Positions 47,105-59,959 of a DNA stretch of 64,000 bases are shown here, in pieces (positions within the stretch are counted from its first letter, which is position 1; every line of letters starts with the position of its first letter). This DNA comes from Dillenia suffruticosa (taxonomy: Eukaryota > Streptophyta > Magnoliopsida > Dilleniales > Dilleniaceae): positions 9,016,001 through 9,080,000 of the forward strand of contig JAVTVX010000035.1 in assembly GCA_033439265.1 (NCBI GenBank), read 5' to 3'. The notes below the pieces were generated by a model. The model saw only the letters and a program-made list of their open reading frames with translations. It did no database searches and had not been told where the DNA came from. Both the position numbers and the translations under genes were made by a program.

Positions 47105-47191
47105 TTTTTAACTCAAACTATTTTTATAAAAATGATCGAGAGTTCAAATCTTGTCTTCCCCCCCCCCCTTATCATCAAGCCAAAAAAAAAA
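47105..47191 (+). repeat. Short tRNA-like SINE module, plus orientation
   Basis: An A-box-like TAACTCAAACTATT, a B-box-like GAGTTCAAATC, then a C-run and an A-run. The layout matches the other short modules. Confidence 0.4.
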
Positions 47192-47939
47192 GACTAGCCA
47201 TATAGTCCCATTTCATTTTTATTGTAAGTTTTACAACTTTAGGACAAAAAAATAAACTTAGTATCGTAGATGTCAGAACAAAAAAAAATGATATCCAGAT
47301 AAAATTACAGGTATCAATACAACATGCACATACAAATAAACTCAATTTCTACAAAATCAAAAAGAATAATTGAAATTCATATATCATCGTATCAATCAAA
47401 TCTATATAAAAATTAAAAAAAAAAATTAATATCACACCATTGAAATTCAATATTTTTTTCCGGTATTTAATGAAGAAAATTTTTTCCTAACGATAAAATC
47501 TTTTCAAATTTATTTTTGTGATTAAATAATTACGATACAAAATAAAATATAACACTTATCGTATTTCAATAGAAATAAAATCAAAATTTTCTTCAAATCT
47601 AGATCAAGTCAAATGAAAAAAAAAAAAAAAATTAAGGAGACATGCATATGGTCCGATTTGGTTTACCAATGTCAATGTTATTAGTATCGGTTGACCTAAA
47701 AATGAACCTCCAAACCTGAATTAGACCTTATCAAAGCTACCTTCTCCTAAGTTGGTGGCGCGAAAATAACGTCCTCCACCTTCCAACTTAAATAAAATAA
47801 TAATGTCATTTTTCATAACTCTTTTTTAAGGAAATGGATATTTTAATTCTGGTATTTTTAATGTTTTCTAACTTTCAAATTTGATTTATTTATTGTATTT
47901 TCCTTAACCGTAAGTAGCGTCTTTCTTTCGAGCAACCGT

Positions 47940-47983
47940 TTCTTCTCTCTCTCTCTCTCTTCTTCCGTCGTTTATCCCGATCA

Positions 47984-48032
<49 letters not shown>

Positions 48033-48165
48033 GAACTTTCCGGGTCTGCGATCTTGATCGTGCCCGACTTGGAATTCTCTGAATCGTTAGTTTTGATCGG
48101 AGGCTTCGTTGTTCGAAGGATGAGAAATTAGGGTTTTTGATTGTGTTGATTTTCTGATCAATCAG
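47940..48165 (+). other. Probable 5' leader exon of the QWRF/augmin gene
   Basis: CT tracts at 47942-47960 and 47987-48031 are followed by leader-like sequence ending in CAATCAG and the donor GTGAGA (48166). An acceptor TTGGCAG at 49636-49642 would join it to 49643. The second leader part, 49643-49784, leads directly into the ATG. Placement is inferred from splice signals only. Confidence 0.5.
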
Positions 48166-49784
48166 GTGAGATTAGTTTAATTTTCAAGTGTCTTTGAAAC
48201 TTGTGGTTCTGATCAATCAGGTGAATAGAAGACAAATTAGGTTAATGATTTTTTTGGTTTTTACCAAGTAAGAAATGTGATTTTTATGAAGTTTATGAGA
48301 TTGGACAAAATGGTTCTTTGGATTTTTTGTGAGATTTCTGAATTCTGTAGTTTTCGTATTTTTGCCCCTGAAAATTTGACACTAGACCTGCCAAATTCAG
48401 ACACTGTTTGGTTAAATTATTATTATTATTATTATTTTTTTTTTGGTGAGTGTGTTTCATCGAAATTCGATTCTTCAAATCTTAGAGAAAACAAAGAGAT
48501 TTATGGTTAAAAGTTAAAACACTGTGATCATCACCTGTACTAAACACTGTTCTATTGTTCTAATTTTTTGCTTCTTTTTAATACCTTTTGCTTGTGGGAG
48601 CATTTAGATTTTTCCTTTTTTAAAGTTAAATTTGCAGGCGATGGACAAGCAATGATCTTGCGAGCACGTGGTACTCCATTACTGTTCTCATAACCCCCAA
48701 GAACAGCTCTAATTATTTATATTTATCCCAACTATTAAAGTTTATTTAATTTAAGGTAAACAAACAAAGTATGATCTGTATTAAAAACTTATATTTGTAT
48801 TGTTTATGAATTAAACAAAAGTAAAAACTTACAATTTTGATAATGATTCAGCTATGGCTGTCTCAAATGTGCTCGAGAATCCAAATTTTTACATTTTGTG
48901 ATGTTTAAGGATTAAAAAAAGAGAGAATACCCAAAAAAAAAGTTTCAAAGTTAGTATCTTGGTGATGACTGATGATTCATCTATGGTTGTCTGTACTGAT
49001 CCCAAGTTTAATACCCCATTGTCAAAATTTGGGGGGAGAGAGAGAGAGGGAGCTATTCCACTGTCATTCAATTCTCTTTCACGAAACCATTTTTCGGCCC
49101 TCCCGACCATGGCACTCTCATGAGAGGGACAAAAGGGTAGCACAGAAAAAAATAAAAATAAAGGGAAAAAAAAAGAATCCCATCTTTATACTGCGCACCC
49201 TTTCAGTGTCTTATCACACACTCCCCGGTTTCAGAGGGCTTTGAGCCTTCTGTCTTCTCCTTATCTGGGTGACCCTACGCTGCAAATTGTCTTTTTTATT
49301 CTCCTTGTTAGTAGCAATTAATTCACATTTTAGATTTATATGTATTTCTCTCAATCACAAGAAGACACCAGATGCCTCCTGATAGTCAGAGGTCTTGAAA
49401 ATGGTTTGATTTTCTTGGATTTGGGATTTTTGGTGATAGTTGGCAAGACCCATTTGCTCTGGTTGCTCTTTAATCTTGGATTTAATTTGTTCAGATCTGG
49501 GTTGATTTCTAATCACGTGTAATCTTCCTTTTTTCTTTTTAGTATAATTCTTGATTTAGTTTGATGGCCTGTTTTGTTCTTTACTTTTCTTTTCCTTTTC
49601 CTCTCTTTAGTACCTTACTTTGGGTTTTGCATCCGTTGGCAGATTTGTTGCAGAGAAAAGGATCTTCTTTTTGAGCAATTGGGTGCTCTGCCCTTTAATG
49701 TGGCACACATGAGACCCTGTTAAAGCTGCCTTGGTGTATAATTGTCTTAGAACTCATCAATGCAGTCTATTCCAAACGGTTTGA

Positions 49785-52700
49785 ATGGATGTGCATGAAA
49801 GAGCGGAAGAGAGACTGAAGAAGATAAAGGTGGAAACCAAAAAACCAACATTGCTTCCTTCAGAGAAGGTCAATAATGGAATCACTCACAGGTCTAAAAC
49901 GAGGGAAGTTAGTTCCCGGTATAAATCTCCTACTCATTCAACGCCTTCTGGTGTTAGACGATGTGCTTCTCCAACCATTGCAAGATCAACACCTTCATCA
50001 ACTGTATTGGCACCTAAAAGGGCACAATCGGCAGAGAGGAGGCGTCCTTCTACACCGCCTTCACCAACAAGACCCACTACACCAGTCAATGAGTCAGCTG
50101 CAGAGAGTCAATTGTCAGCAAGAAGGACAATTAGCGGTAGAACAGCAGAGGCATTATGGCCTTCCACAATGAGAAGTCTCAGCGTTTCTTTTCAGTCTGA
50201 TACAATTTCAATTCCTGTTTGTAAGAAAGAGAAGCCAGCTCCCGGTGTGGCAGCTGACCGCACATTGAGGCCGTCTTCTAATGTTGGGCCTAGACAGGTT
50301 GAAACACCTGCTCAACGAAAGGCTACACCAGAAAGAAAGAGGAGTCCCCTCCAAGGAAAGAATGCTCCTGAGCAATCAGAGAATTCGAAACCAGTTTATG
50401 GTTTGAATAACCGGCTGATAGATCAGCATCGATGGCCCAGCAGAACAGGTGGAAAAGTATCATCGAATTCCTTAGCCAGGAGTAATGATCTTATGGATAG
50501 GACAGCAAGAACCCCAAGCATACCAGTTTCTGGAATTGCATTATCTTCTATTAGGAGACTATCCCTTGATGGAATTGGTAGACCCTTACAGAAATCAGCA
50601 AGTGATGCAGCATCCCAGTTATCCTTGAATGAAAGTGGAAAATTGGAGCCCAACATAAATTCATTTGATGATACTCCACTGGTATCTGGATTGCAAAAGA
50701 GTCACTCTTTGATCTCATCAGAAAGAATGGCATCAGTAAATTGTTCAGTTTCATTTCAGTCTTTGTCCACTCGTGGATCACGCCCTGCCTCGCCAGGATC
50801 ACGCCTTCCTTCTCCAAGTAAGACATTGTCATCAGTTTCTAGAGGTGTCAGTCCTGCACAGACTAGGTCAACTACTCCTATTCCCTCAAGAGGGACAAGT
50901 CCATCTAGGGGGCGGCCATCTAGTTCATCTGGTCAATCTAGCAGTTCTACTTCTGTTCTTAGCTTTATTGTGGATTATAGAAAAGGAAAGAAGGGAGCAA
51001 ATCTCCTAGAAGATGCTCATCAGCTTCGGTTACTATATAATACATATCTGCAGTGGCGATTTGCAAATGCGCGTCAAGGGATTGCAATGTATATTCAAAA
51101 AGTAACAGCAGAGGTAAGAGCTTGTGTTTTGGCTGCTTTATCAATATCTTCCATCTATTTAAGAGTAGAAGCTTTGAAACAAGTTTCACAGTTTAGTTGA
51201 ACATCAATATATCCCCCTCGTATTCTAACACCAAAGACTAATCTTCTGGAAGACACCTTTTATTAAGTGCTGAAGAATTTGTAAATATCTTCATTGCATA
51301 TTCTTTTGATTGCTAGGCAAAAGCATGCAGTTGGTACTTTGGTTACCTAGAAATTGAGAGATGCTCTTGAAATATATATGGAAGGAGATGTTGAGGTGGA
51401 GAGAGGACAGAACTGAGAATAATAAACCACCATAAGCTGCAGACTATGAACTCAAAGAGCATTAGTTGTTATCTAGGCTAAACATGATTGTCAATCATAA
51501 TTGTCTTGGCCAACTGTTTACTAGGTCATAACCACCATGTTCTGTTTAGTTGCTTGGCTGGTTGATTTTGGTTTTGAATTTCTACTCTTCTCTAATTATT
51601 CATATCATTGTTTGAGGATGCAGTCGACATTGTGCAGTGCTTGGACTGCAACTTGTGAAATGTGGGATTCAGTAACCACAAAAAGGATAGAACTCCAGCA
51701 ACTGAAGTTAGAGTTGAAGTTGAACTGTGTTTTGAATGGACAAGTATGAATCTTACTTCAAATAACCTCTGTAGCTTATAACAATTGTAATCTTGGTTTT
51801 GTTGTTCCAGTGGGTAATTTTTAATATTGAAATTCATGGCTCTTTGATTCTTCATGATACGATTAAAACATTATCCTATTAATTTGATGAGGGTCAACTA
51901 GACTGTAGAATACTTAACTGTTGTGTAAAAAATGGAAAAAGGTTGCATTTGGCACTTAATACATCATTTGTAGATGCATTTTTCTGGGACAATTTAAATT
52001 TTCTGCTTGCAAACAAACTCAGCTTGATTTGTGCCAGTTAATAATACATCAAATAAGGTTGCATTTGGCACTTAATACATCATTAGTTTCTGGAATCGAT
52101 CGAGGGATTCAATGGTCTGGTGTCTTGAAACACCCCCTGATGCGGTGGGCGCCCGCTGGGCCCGTGCAAGCATATAATAACTACCGTCAACCCAAAAAAT
52201 GTATCAGTTTAGCACATCTTTACACGTTTGTTAGGATGGCCATATAAAGGCTTCGAAACATCATCAAACACCAACATCTCTTCTAATCATCTGAAATTTG
52301 TAGTTTTTTGTCTTATAACAGAAACTCTAATGCTTGGATGAAGTTGGTTTGATCAGTTCGCAAGTCTACTTGGAATTGTTCATTTTTTAATGATTTTATT
52401 TGAGTATGTAGATAAATTTCTTTCACCTTCGGGTCTCAGCTTGATTCATTATCATCTCATTAAGTTCTGAATCTGGTTCATCAAATTCTTTTCCCTCTCA
52501 AATCGGAAATGTTGATCCAGTGTTTATTTTGACAGCAAAGTTAATTTTTAGCATCTTTCAAGATTTAAATAATACACGGGACACAAATGTACCATAAGGT
52601 GTCATGTCATGTGGTTTTATAAATATTAGTGAAGATCCAAGTCAACTATATTGTTTCATCAGAAAACTCTTGGACTGCTTCCATCTCTTAAAGAACTTTA

Positions 52701-55700
52701 TTGAATGAATTCTTGATACGAATACCAACTAATGCCATATCTTATAATATGGTCTTGTTCATCAAACTATTATGTTTTAAACTCTTGATATGCATGCCAA
52801 ACTAATGTCATACCTCACAATATGGTCTTGTTTATCATACTACAAAGTTTGCATTGCTTACCAGTGCTTCACAGATGAGCTCAATTTGTATAGAGAAAAT
52901 TTTATTTCAACCTTGTTTCATAAACTAAGTACTTTGGGTGCTTGTTTAAACATGTCCTCCACTGAATTAGCAGTGCAATGTATGTGAATATTTTTAAGCT
53001 TTTTGCACTTTTATCATCTATTTTTTTCCCATTAATGCTTTCTTTATTCTGATCAGATAGCATACCTCAATGACTGGGCTTTGCTAGAAAGGGATCATTC
53101 TCTTTCCCTTTCTCAGGTTATTGAAGATTTAGAGGCTAGTACACTTCGTCTTCCAGTTGTTGGAGGAGCTAGAGTATGTTTGCTACCTAACAAGAACTAG
53201 ATTTAATTTACTTGAAGTTAGAGCTGGCTAGAGTACTTATATTTGAAACTTACAGGCAGACATTGAAACCCTGAAACATGCCATTTCCTCAGCCATCAAT
53301 GTAATGCAGGCAATGGGATCTTCCATTTGTTCACTCCTCTCCAGGGTGAGAATTGTGATTGGTTGCAGTTTACCATATTTTTGTTTTGGTAGATTAATAT
53401 TTGTTTCCATTTCAAAATGTTATCAGCTCCCATATGTGTTCGATCTAGCATTGTTATGAAATATTTGATGGACATATCATCATAGATATGTTATCTAGGC
53501 TCTGTATATCAATTATGCTACATATTACCATTAAGAGGATGAAACTTGACTGAATGAGTTTCTAATAAATCTCATGCAACTTATTTTTTGCTTTTGCTAG
53601 TTCTGGCCAGTTGTTTATTAGAAAAAGAACTTTATGACATGAAAGTTAGAACATTATGATATGAAAGTTAAGTATTGATCTGTGTCTGCTGTTGGCCTTA
53701 TCCAAGGATATTCATTTTGAACAATATGCTGCAAAGTTTGGAAATCTTGTTGCACTTTTATGTATACGGATTTTGAATTAACATGAGCCCAGCATTAGAA
53801 TCTCAAGATCTAGCTTCCATTATACTTAAGTTCCTTGCTTTTAATTATTATTTTTCATGAGTAGCTTATTTGGAGTAGGATGTGAAAATTGGTGGAGCAG
53901 ATTAGATCATAGTGAAGTCAACCTGATTCCATACTGTTCGCAACCTTGTTGCTTATTCCCTGGAATCAGACCCATCAAAAAGAAAGAAATATGGAAAAGG
54001 TTCTTATTTATTTGTCTTTTTATTTATTTTTTGAAGTGCAAACAATATGGACATGACGATTTTAGCATCTTTGCCTTACTAAAACCTTCCAATACCCAAA
54101 AGAGCTCATTCTTATCCAAGAATAAATAAATAAATATATTAAATATTGTAAAAATAATAAAGGGCCTCATATACTGCATTTAAAAAGTTAGATATTTAAA
54201 TGAATTTTCCAATTTCATAATCCAAAACATGAATTTGTACAATCAATTTGTGTTAAATATGTCTCAGCTTGGTCTTTGATATGCAACTAACATATAAACT
54301 TTTGTCCAGGTGGACCCTAGAAATAACTTTCTTACAAATTCAGGGTCTAGACTGCTGTAATGTTCAATTAGCTATATGTTTTGTTAGACAATCACCTTAA
54401 TCGGATATAAGGTATGTCTGGCACTATGTTTTACAAGTTTGTGCTTCTATTCATTCCTCATGGCTTCAGCAGAGGTTACTATGGCAGCTTCCATTTTCCA
54501 TTGGACTGAAGCATGCATTTATTTGCAAGTTCATACAGATATAATTTTGGATTGGAGGATATGTATAGTGTCAGCCTCCCAGTATATTTTACATGAGTTT
54601 TATTGATTCTTTTTTTTTCCCCTCCAAGCTCAGCATACCATTCCTTCAGGACCCCCCTTTTGATGTGTATGTGCAACATTACTTGGATACTGTGCACATA
54701 CCAAAAACAATCTGTAATAGATGGCATCAGACTGGAAGACTGAAGAAATCATTCCTAATATTATTGATCCACTAGTTCTAGATACACATATGATCCATCA
54801 GGTTCCATAGCTACAATTTTTTCTAAGTCCTTGCATAGAGTTTCTCTTACTTTAATACAGCCCTAATGCTCCTTTTTTATGTCTCTCGTGGGAGTATTAA
54901 ATAATTTTAGCCCAATTTGTAACATGTATATTAGTGAATGAGTCCAACCTGATCAAGTGGCATGCATACCCCTTGCATAATCTCATCTTTTCAGCATGAT
55001 CAAGTAGCATGCATTTTATTTGGAGGTAAATATGGTCTAAATGTGAACTTCTCATATTGAGTATAATGTATAAGTTTTGCATGCCAATTACAGTTCAGCA
55101 GTTCCTAATGTCGAATGCTGATTCTGTTTGTTTATTGTTCTTCTGGATCACAGGTGGAAGGCACAAACTCTTTAGTTTCTGAAGTTGCTGAAGCAGCGGC
55201 AAAGGAGAGAGCAATGCTTAGCGAATGTGAAGCTCTATTAGCTTCTACTGCTGCTTTGCAGGTGAGTGAGAATGAGATTGTATTCTTTCCATTCATTTTT
55301 CTTGGACAGAAGAGTTCTGAATAGCGTTAAAATAATCTAGTGTTAATTCTAACCAATATGACATGGAAACTTGCTGTTTGGAAAACTCAGCATTCTATCT
55401 CCATTTCTTGTCAGCAATCACTGTGCCTTGGTTATTTTAAAAAAAAAAAAAAGTTGCACAATACGAAGCTACTTTATTTTAAAGAAGTATTGAATAAGAT
55501 TTTCAAACTAGCAGACTGCACAAGGAGTTTCAATATGCTTTAGACGACAATTTTCATGTGATATGACTCTCCTCTGTTATATTTTAGAGTTTCATGTTAT
55601 GTGCCAGTTTTTGTTATTTGCTTTTGTTTGGGGGAGGGGAGATTCCATGATATTTCATTACATGGCAAAGAATATGTCTAAATATAATAATATTCTTGCT

Positions 55701-56782
55701 TGATCATTTGCATTATGTTGTTAAAGCTTTTATATATACTTTGATTTTCCATAAATGATTTTACTATTCATAATAGGGTGCCACGCATGTATTGCATGCC
55801 AAAAAAAAATTCTAAATGAATTTAATAAACAATAAATTCAGAGAAAAAAGGAGAATTTTTAAAAAAGTATACTCGAGAAAAAATGGAAAAGAGAAGTTAT
55901 TCATGGTTTTGGAGAAGTTATTGTGTGGCTTTGTTAAAATAAAAAAGAAAAGGAAAAACTGTTGGTAATTCACTCAAAATTGAATCTAAACCTTAAAAAA
56001 AAAAAAAAAAAAAAAAAGATTTTAATATTTAAGGGTATTAACATAGATATCCGCAAGTTGGTGGATGTCATGGTAAATCATTATGTGTAAAAAACCTTGA
56101 TTTTACAAGTTCTTATACCTTCCTGCCCCTACCACGTTTTTTTTTCTTGGTCACTTCTTTTTCCCCTTCTATTAAGCCACATTTTAACTAGCCCCTTTGT
56201 TGATGAACTTGTTTCCCACCAACTTCAGCTAAACATCCACTCAGTCAGAATGTGGTTGAGCTTTTCATTCAAACATGTAAACTTCATTACTTAAATAACT
56301 AATTCTGATGGAAACATAGGCCAATGCCTCATTTCCATCCATTTGTGGTCACTGCCCCTCATATTTGTAGCCAGCTGATCCTAGAGTGTGATAGTAGCTG
56401 AAAATCATAGGCAAATAAAACCAACATCAACCATAAATTTTGATTGTCCATCTTAGTTGCGTAATTCCTTATCTGGTGTAAATTTACTATTTCTTAGAAG
56501 TATAACGATTGTATTACATGATAAATACACTTTAAGAGCTCACCTATACTATGAAAACGCCTGTGTTGAGAAAACAGGGATATGATTGACCACCACCGTC
56601 ATCATTCTGGAGGAGTTTTGCTTTGGCCCCTGCGCATTTGCTCCTTTTCCCTGTTCTACTAATTGCATATACAAGTAACTGTTGTTTACTCTAAGCAGGT
56701 TGAAGAGTACAGCCTTAGGACGCATCTCATGCAATTGACACAAGCTTTGAAGAATGGGGAGCAGCCAATATATGCAATTTAG
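49785..56782 (+). CDS. AUG8: QWRF motif protein, augmin subunit 8-like (At4g30710-like)
   Basis: A plant microtubule-associated protein; augmin complexes recruit gamma-tubulin to existing microtubules, and AUG8 is the plant HAUS6/Dgt6-type microtubule-binding subunit candidate. Coding exons 49785-51113, 51624-51743, 53057-53173, 53256-53345, 55154-55261 and 56699-56782 join in frame to 615 residues with GT..AG boundaries. Residues 1 to about 395 are basic, disordered and rich in Ser, Pro, Thr and Arg ([30 protein letters not shown]), typical of a microtubule-binding N-terminus. The defining QWRF motif is at residues 423-426 ([13 protein letters not shown]). The helical DUF566 C-terminus follows ([53 protein letters not shown]). 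A false longer first frame reads into intron 1 and stops at 51200. The start is the first in-frame ATG after the leader acceptor. Confidence 0.92.
52708..52850 (+). repeat. Diverged tandem duplication in QWRF gene intron 2
   Basis: Two adjacent segments of about 70 bp share TTCTTGATACGAATACC/CTCTTGATATGCATGCC, AACTAATGYCATA, and ATATGGTCTTGTT followed by ATCA. Copies at about 52708-52775 and 52781-52850. Confidence 0.75.
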
Positions 56783-57133
56783 ACAGATCACCATTTCCAA
56801 TAGTCAGCTAACAACCTACCACTACCACATTGCTTGCCCTACCAGAGACAAAAGGTGTGCTGCCTGCATAGGTCTCAGTGACTGTAAATTGACTTTGTTT
56901 GAAATTCCCTTTCTTTTCTCTCATTTGATCTATATAACCCAGTTGGCGATGTCAGTCTTGTTCCACTCCATTTTTTTCCTTCTTTCTTCGCCCCTGAAAA
57001 AGCTATTGGCTTCAACATGTTATTTTTGTAGCATCCCATAGAAAATGCAGAGGAAGCAAAGGATTGAAATCAGATGTACAAGGAAGGTTTATGCGAGCAA
57101 ACAAAGCGAAGTATAGAAATTTGTAGATTCAAA

Positions 57134-57135
<2 letters not shown>

Positions 57136-57204
<69 letters not shown>
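57136..57204. repeat. (CT)n microsatellite, about 69 bp
   Basis: CT repeats from 57136 with one TTT interruption near 57195. Confidence 0.95.
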
Positions 57205-59021
57205 ATAACATTGTACCATGTTTGTGGCTTAGAAAGGTCAAGGCCACGTATACCACTGAACATCTGCCATATTTGATTCTTTTGTACCTTAAAACATAGA
57301 TGACCATCCTACAACCAGACCAATATGGTCTCGATGGCCACCTTGCCTGGCAGGACTACGGCATGATTTTACCAAGCTCACATTTCAAACTTATACCCTG
57401 CCAACCTTGGGATCCCCCCTTTGTCCCCCACACAAATATTAGGTGTATTGGCACTTCACTGAAGAGCACTGGGCGCCCCTAATGTGTTAAGAGTTGGATT
57501 ACCTGTCTCCATACTTTCCATGTCTATCTAATCATAACTCTTTACATTGCAATAGTTTTTTCAGCAATTTGTTCTAATCATAACTCCTTTTTGTGATTAG
57601 TTTGTTATTTGCCTCTTCATCACATTAATCAAATAGTTATAAATTGATTTTGCAATTATCATTGCTTAATTTCTTTTTAGTACATCCCAACGTGATGTTA
57701 ATTAAGTATTAAAACCGTTGAGTTAAGCCATTGACTATGGCTAACTCTCTCTGCAGCGGAAACTAGGTCAATTGTAACCCTATGTTCAAGCGATTCGAAG
57801 TCAAATATTAGTTCACAATTTGGTTGCAATCACTCCATTACCCTAATTCTTGTAAGAGAAAATGTCTACATGTGTAATACATTAAACGACACGAATTTGC
57901 ACTATTTTTTATTTTAAGCTAATCGGGTACAAATATTCACTAGATTATTCCTAATTATGCATACGTATTTGTATTATCGGTATTATTTTATATCGCCACT
58001 CTATAACATGGATGGAGAGAGAGAAAAGTGCACAACTTGTATTGTTATTGTGCATAAAATGTCCCTCTATGATTCCCTTTTTTTTTCTTTCCATTTTTGG
58101 TCCTGGACTTAGTCCATCGTCAAGTATTCGAAACTTTATTTTATCTAATCTCGATCGAATTATTGTCGGGTCTCAATTGGGAGAAAATTTTCTAACATCA
58201 TTTTTGTCATTATCAAAACTCAAACTCCTATTTTTAATATAGGGTGTTAATGTTTTTTTCATTATACCAATGAAACGTTAGTATGGTTTCCTATTTATAC
58301 ATATGGCTTCCTGTGAGGAAAGATTTCTAAGAAGAGTTGCCATAAACAAAATCTTATTAATCAAGGTAATTGGGCCCAGTTGAAGGGAGAAATTGAGTTA
58401 TAAATGACAATCAACCATACAACTTAATGGTGCTCAATGGTTATGTGATAGTTGAATGTATGTTTTTAGATGAAACTAAAGATGATTATTAAGGAAAACG
58501 ATGGAAACAATGAAATAATTTTCTAAAATTCCAAATGGCTGTCAAGAAAATGAAAATCGTGACCGATTTCTAGAGAATTCAAAAATGATGCCAGTTTTAA
58601 ACATGATGGATTTGACCCCGAAGCAATGTGTCCATTCTATGCCTAGAACTCTTTTCTCTTTACTCTCTTCACTCTTCTCCTCTCCCTTCTTTCTCTTTTC
58701 TTCTCTTGATCTTTTCTCTTTCTCAATCGACACACTCTCTCTATCCCATATCCTCTTCCAAGTCTCTCCTTTTCACACCCTTTCTCCTTCTCTTACTCAG
58801 ATCAATCGTTTTATCAATATCAACTAAGATGAGACCAATGAGAAAGAGAGAGAAATGACTTTTCTCATTGTTTTCATTGATGACGAATATAGAAAGAAAA
58901 CAAAAAGAAACAAGAGAAACTAAAGAAAGAGAAATCAAATATTTCTCTATCTTTTATGTCTAGCAAAGATAAAAGAAAACAAAAAACACTTTTTCTCTTT
59001 GTATTCTCTCTCTATTCTTTT

Positions 59022-59100
59022 TTTTTTTAGTGCATACATGCGGATTTGAATTCGAGCATATCACATGGGAAGGAGAAAAATGTCATTTGAGCCGAAGCTG
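59022..59100 (-). repeat. Short tRNA-like SINE module, minus orientation
   Basis: On the minus strand: an A-box-like CGGCTCAAATGACA, a B-box-like GAATTCAAATCC, a short tail ATGTATGCACT and an A-run. Confidence 0.45.
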
Positions 59101-59885
59101 TTTGGCGTTCTTGTTTGTCAACATCCAAGATAGAGAGAAAAATTCATAATTTATTTTACTTTTTTCGTGTTAATCTTGATTTTAATGAAGAGAGAGAAAA
59201 AAAATAAAAGAGAGATTAATCGATTAATCAAGACAAGCGAGAGAAGAGAAAGACACATCAATCGATCAATTGAAGGTTTCCCATAATATCAATCCATTAA
59301 TCAATTGAGATTGAGAAGAAAAGCTAGAAAAAGATATAAGAGAGTCATAGCAACATGATGGCCATTTCATACATTGATATCCATGATTTCGGTTAAAATT
59401 ATTATTGTTTTAGAATTCTCTGAAATTTATTATTATTTTAATTTTAATAACAATTCATAATTTAAAAAAGTTATTTTCATATTTTTCATCATTTTCCTTA
59501 TTAGAAAAACAGGATTTCAAGTTCATGCCAAATATAAGGAGGAAGGTAAACAGGAAAGAGATTTACAACTCAGTTTCATACCAATATAAAAATTAAAAAT
59601 TTCTCTTCATCTTTAACCAGACTCAATGCATCAGATATATTATTATTATTATTTTTGTTATTGTTATTTTTATTATTGTTTTTATTCAATAATTTATTTA
59701 TTCATTTGTATCGATCTGATCAAACTTCATAAAAACATATTCACATGGATCCTATAGTTAGACAAAGATAACTTTTTTGATCTTCTAGCCAATAGGGTTA
59801 AGGGTTCTTGACGAGTGAGGCTGCTCTTTGCCCCACCGTAAAATGAGTGACCAAGCTCGCTCTAAGCATGGGCCGAGTTCAAAGA

Positions 59886-59911
59886 AGAGAGAGAGAGAGA
59901 GAGAGAGAGAT
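59886..59911. repeat. (GA)n tract just upstream of the PPR gene start
   Basis: A GA run ending about 48 bases before the ATG at 59960, within the expected leader or core promoter. Confidence 0.85.
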
Positions 59912-59959
59912 AGCCGCCAAGAACCAATCAAACAACATTAATCAAAATCTGAGAAACAA

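Larger units (their letters stand above)
56783..59959. other. Intergenic region between the QWRF and PPR genes
   Basis: No supported gene. The first few hundred bases are probable 3' UTR. A long (CT)n tract lies at 57136-57204. The stretch 58640-58930 is CT-rich then A/G-rich. A SINE-like module lies at 59022-59100. A GA tract at 59886-59911 lies about 50 bp before the PPR start codon. Short open frames here follow the pyrimidine-rich composition and show no domains. Confidence 0.65.

Noticed and set aside
58585..58938. Overlapping Ser/Leu/Phe-rich frames on the plus strand and Lys/Glu-rich frames on the minus strand
   Set aside because: They follow the pyrimidine-rich composition of the stretch, with no domain or splice support.
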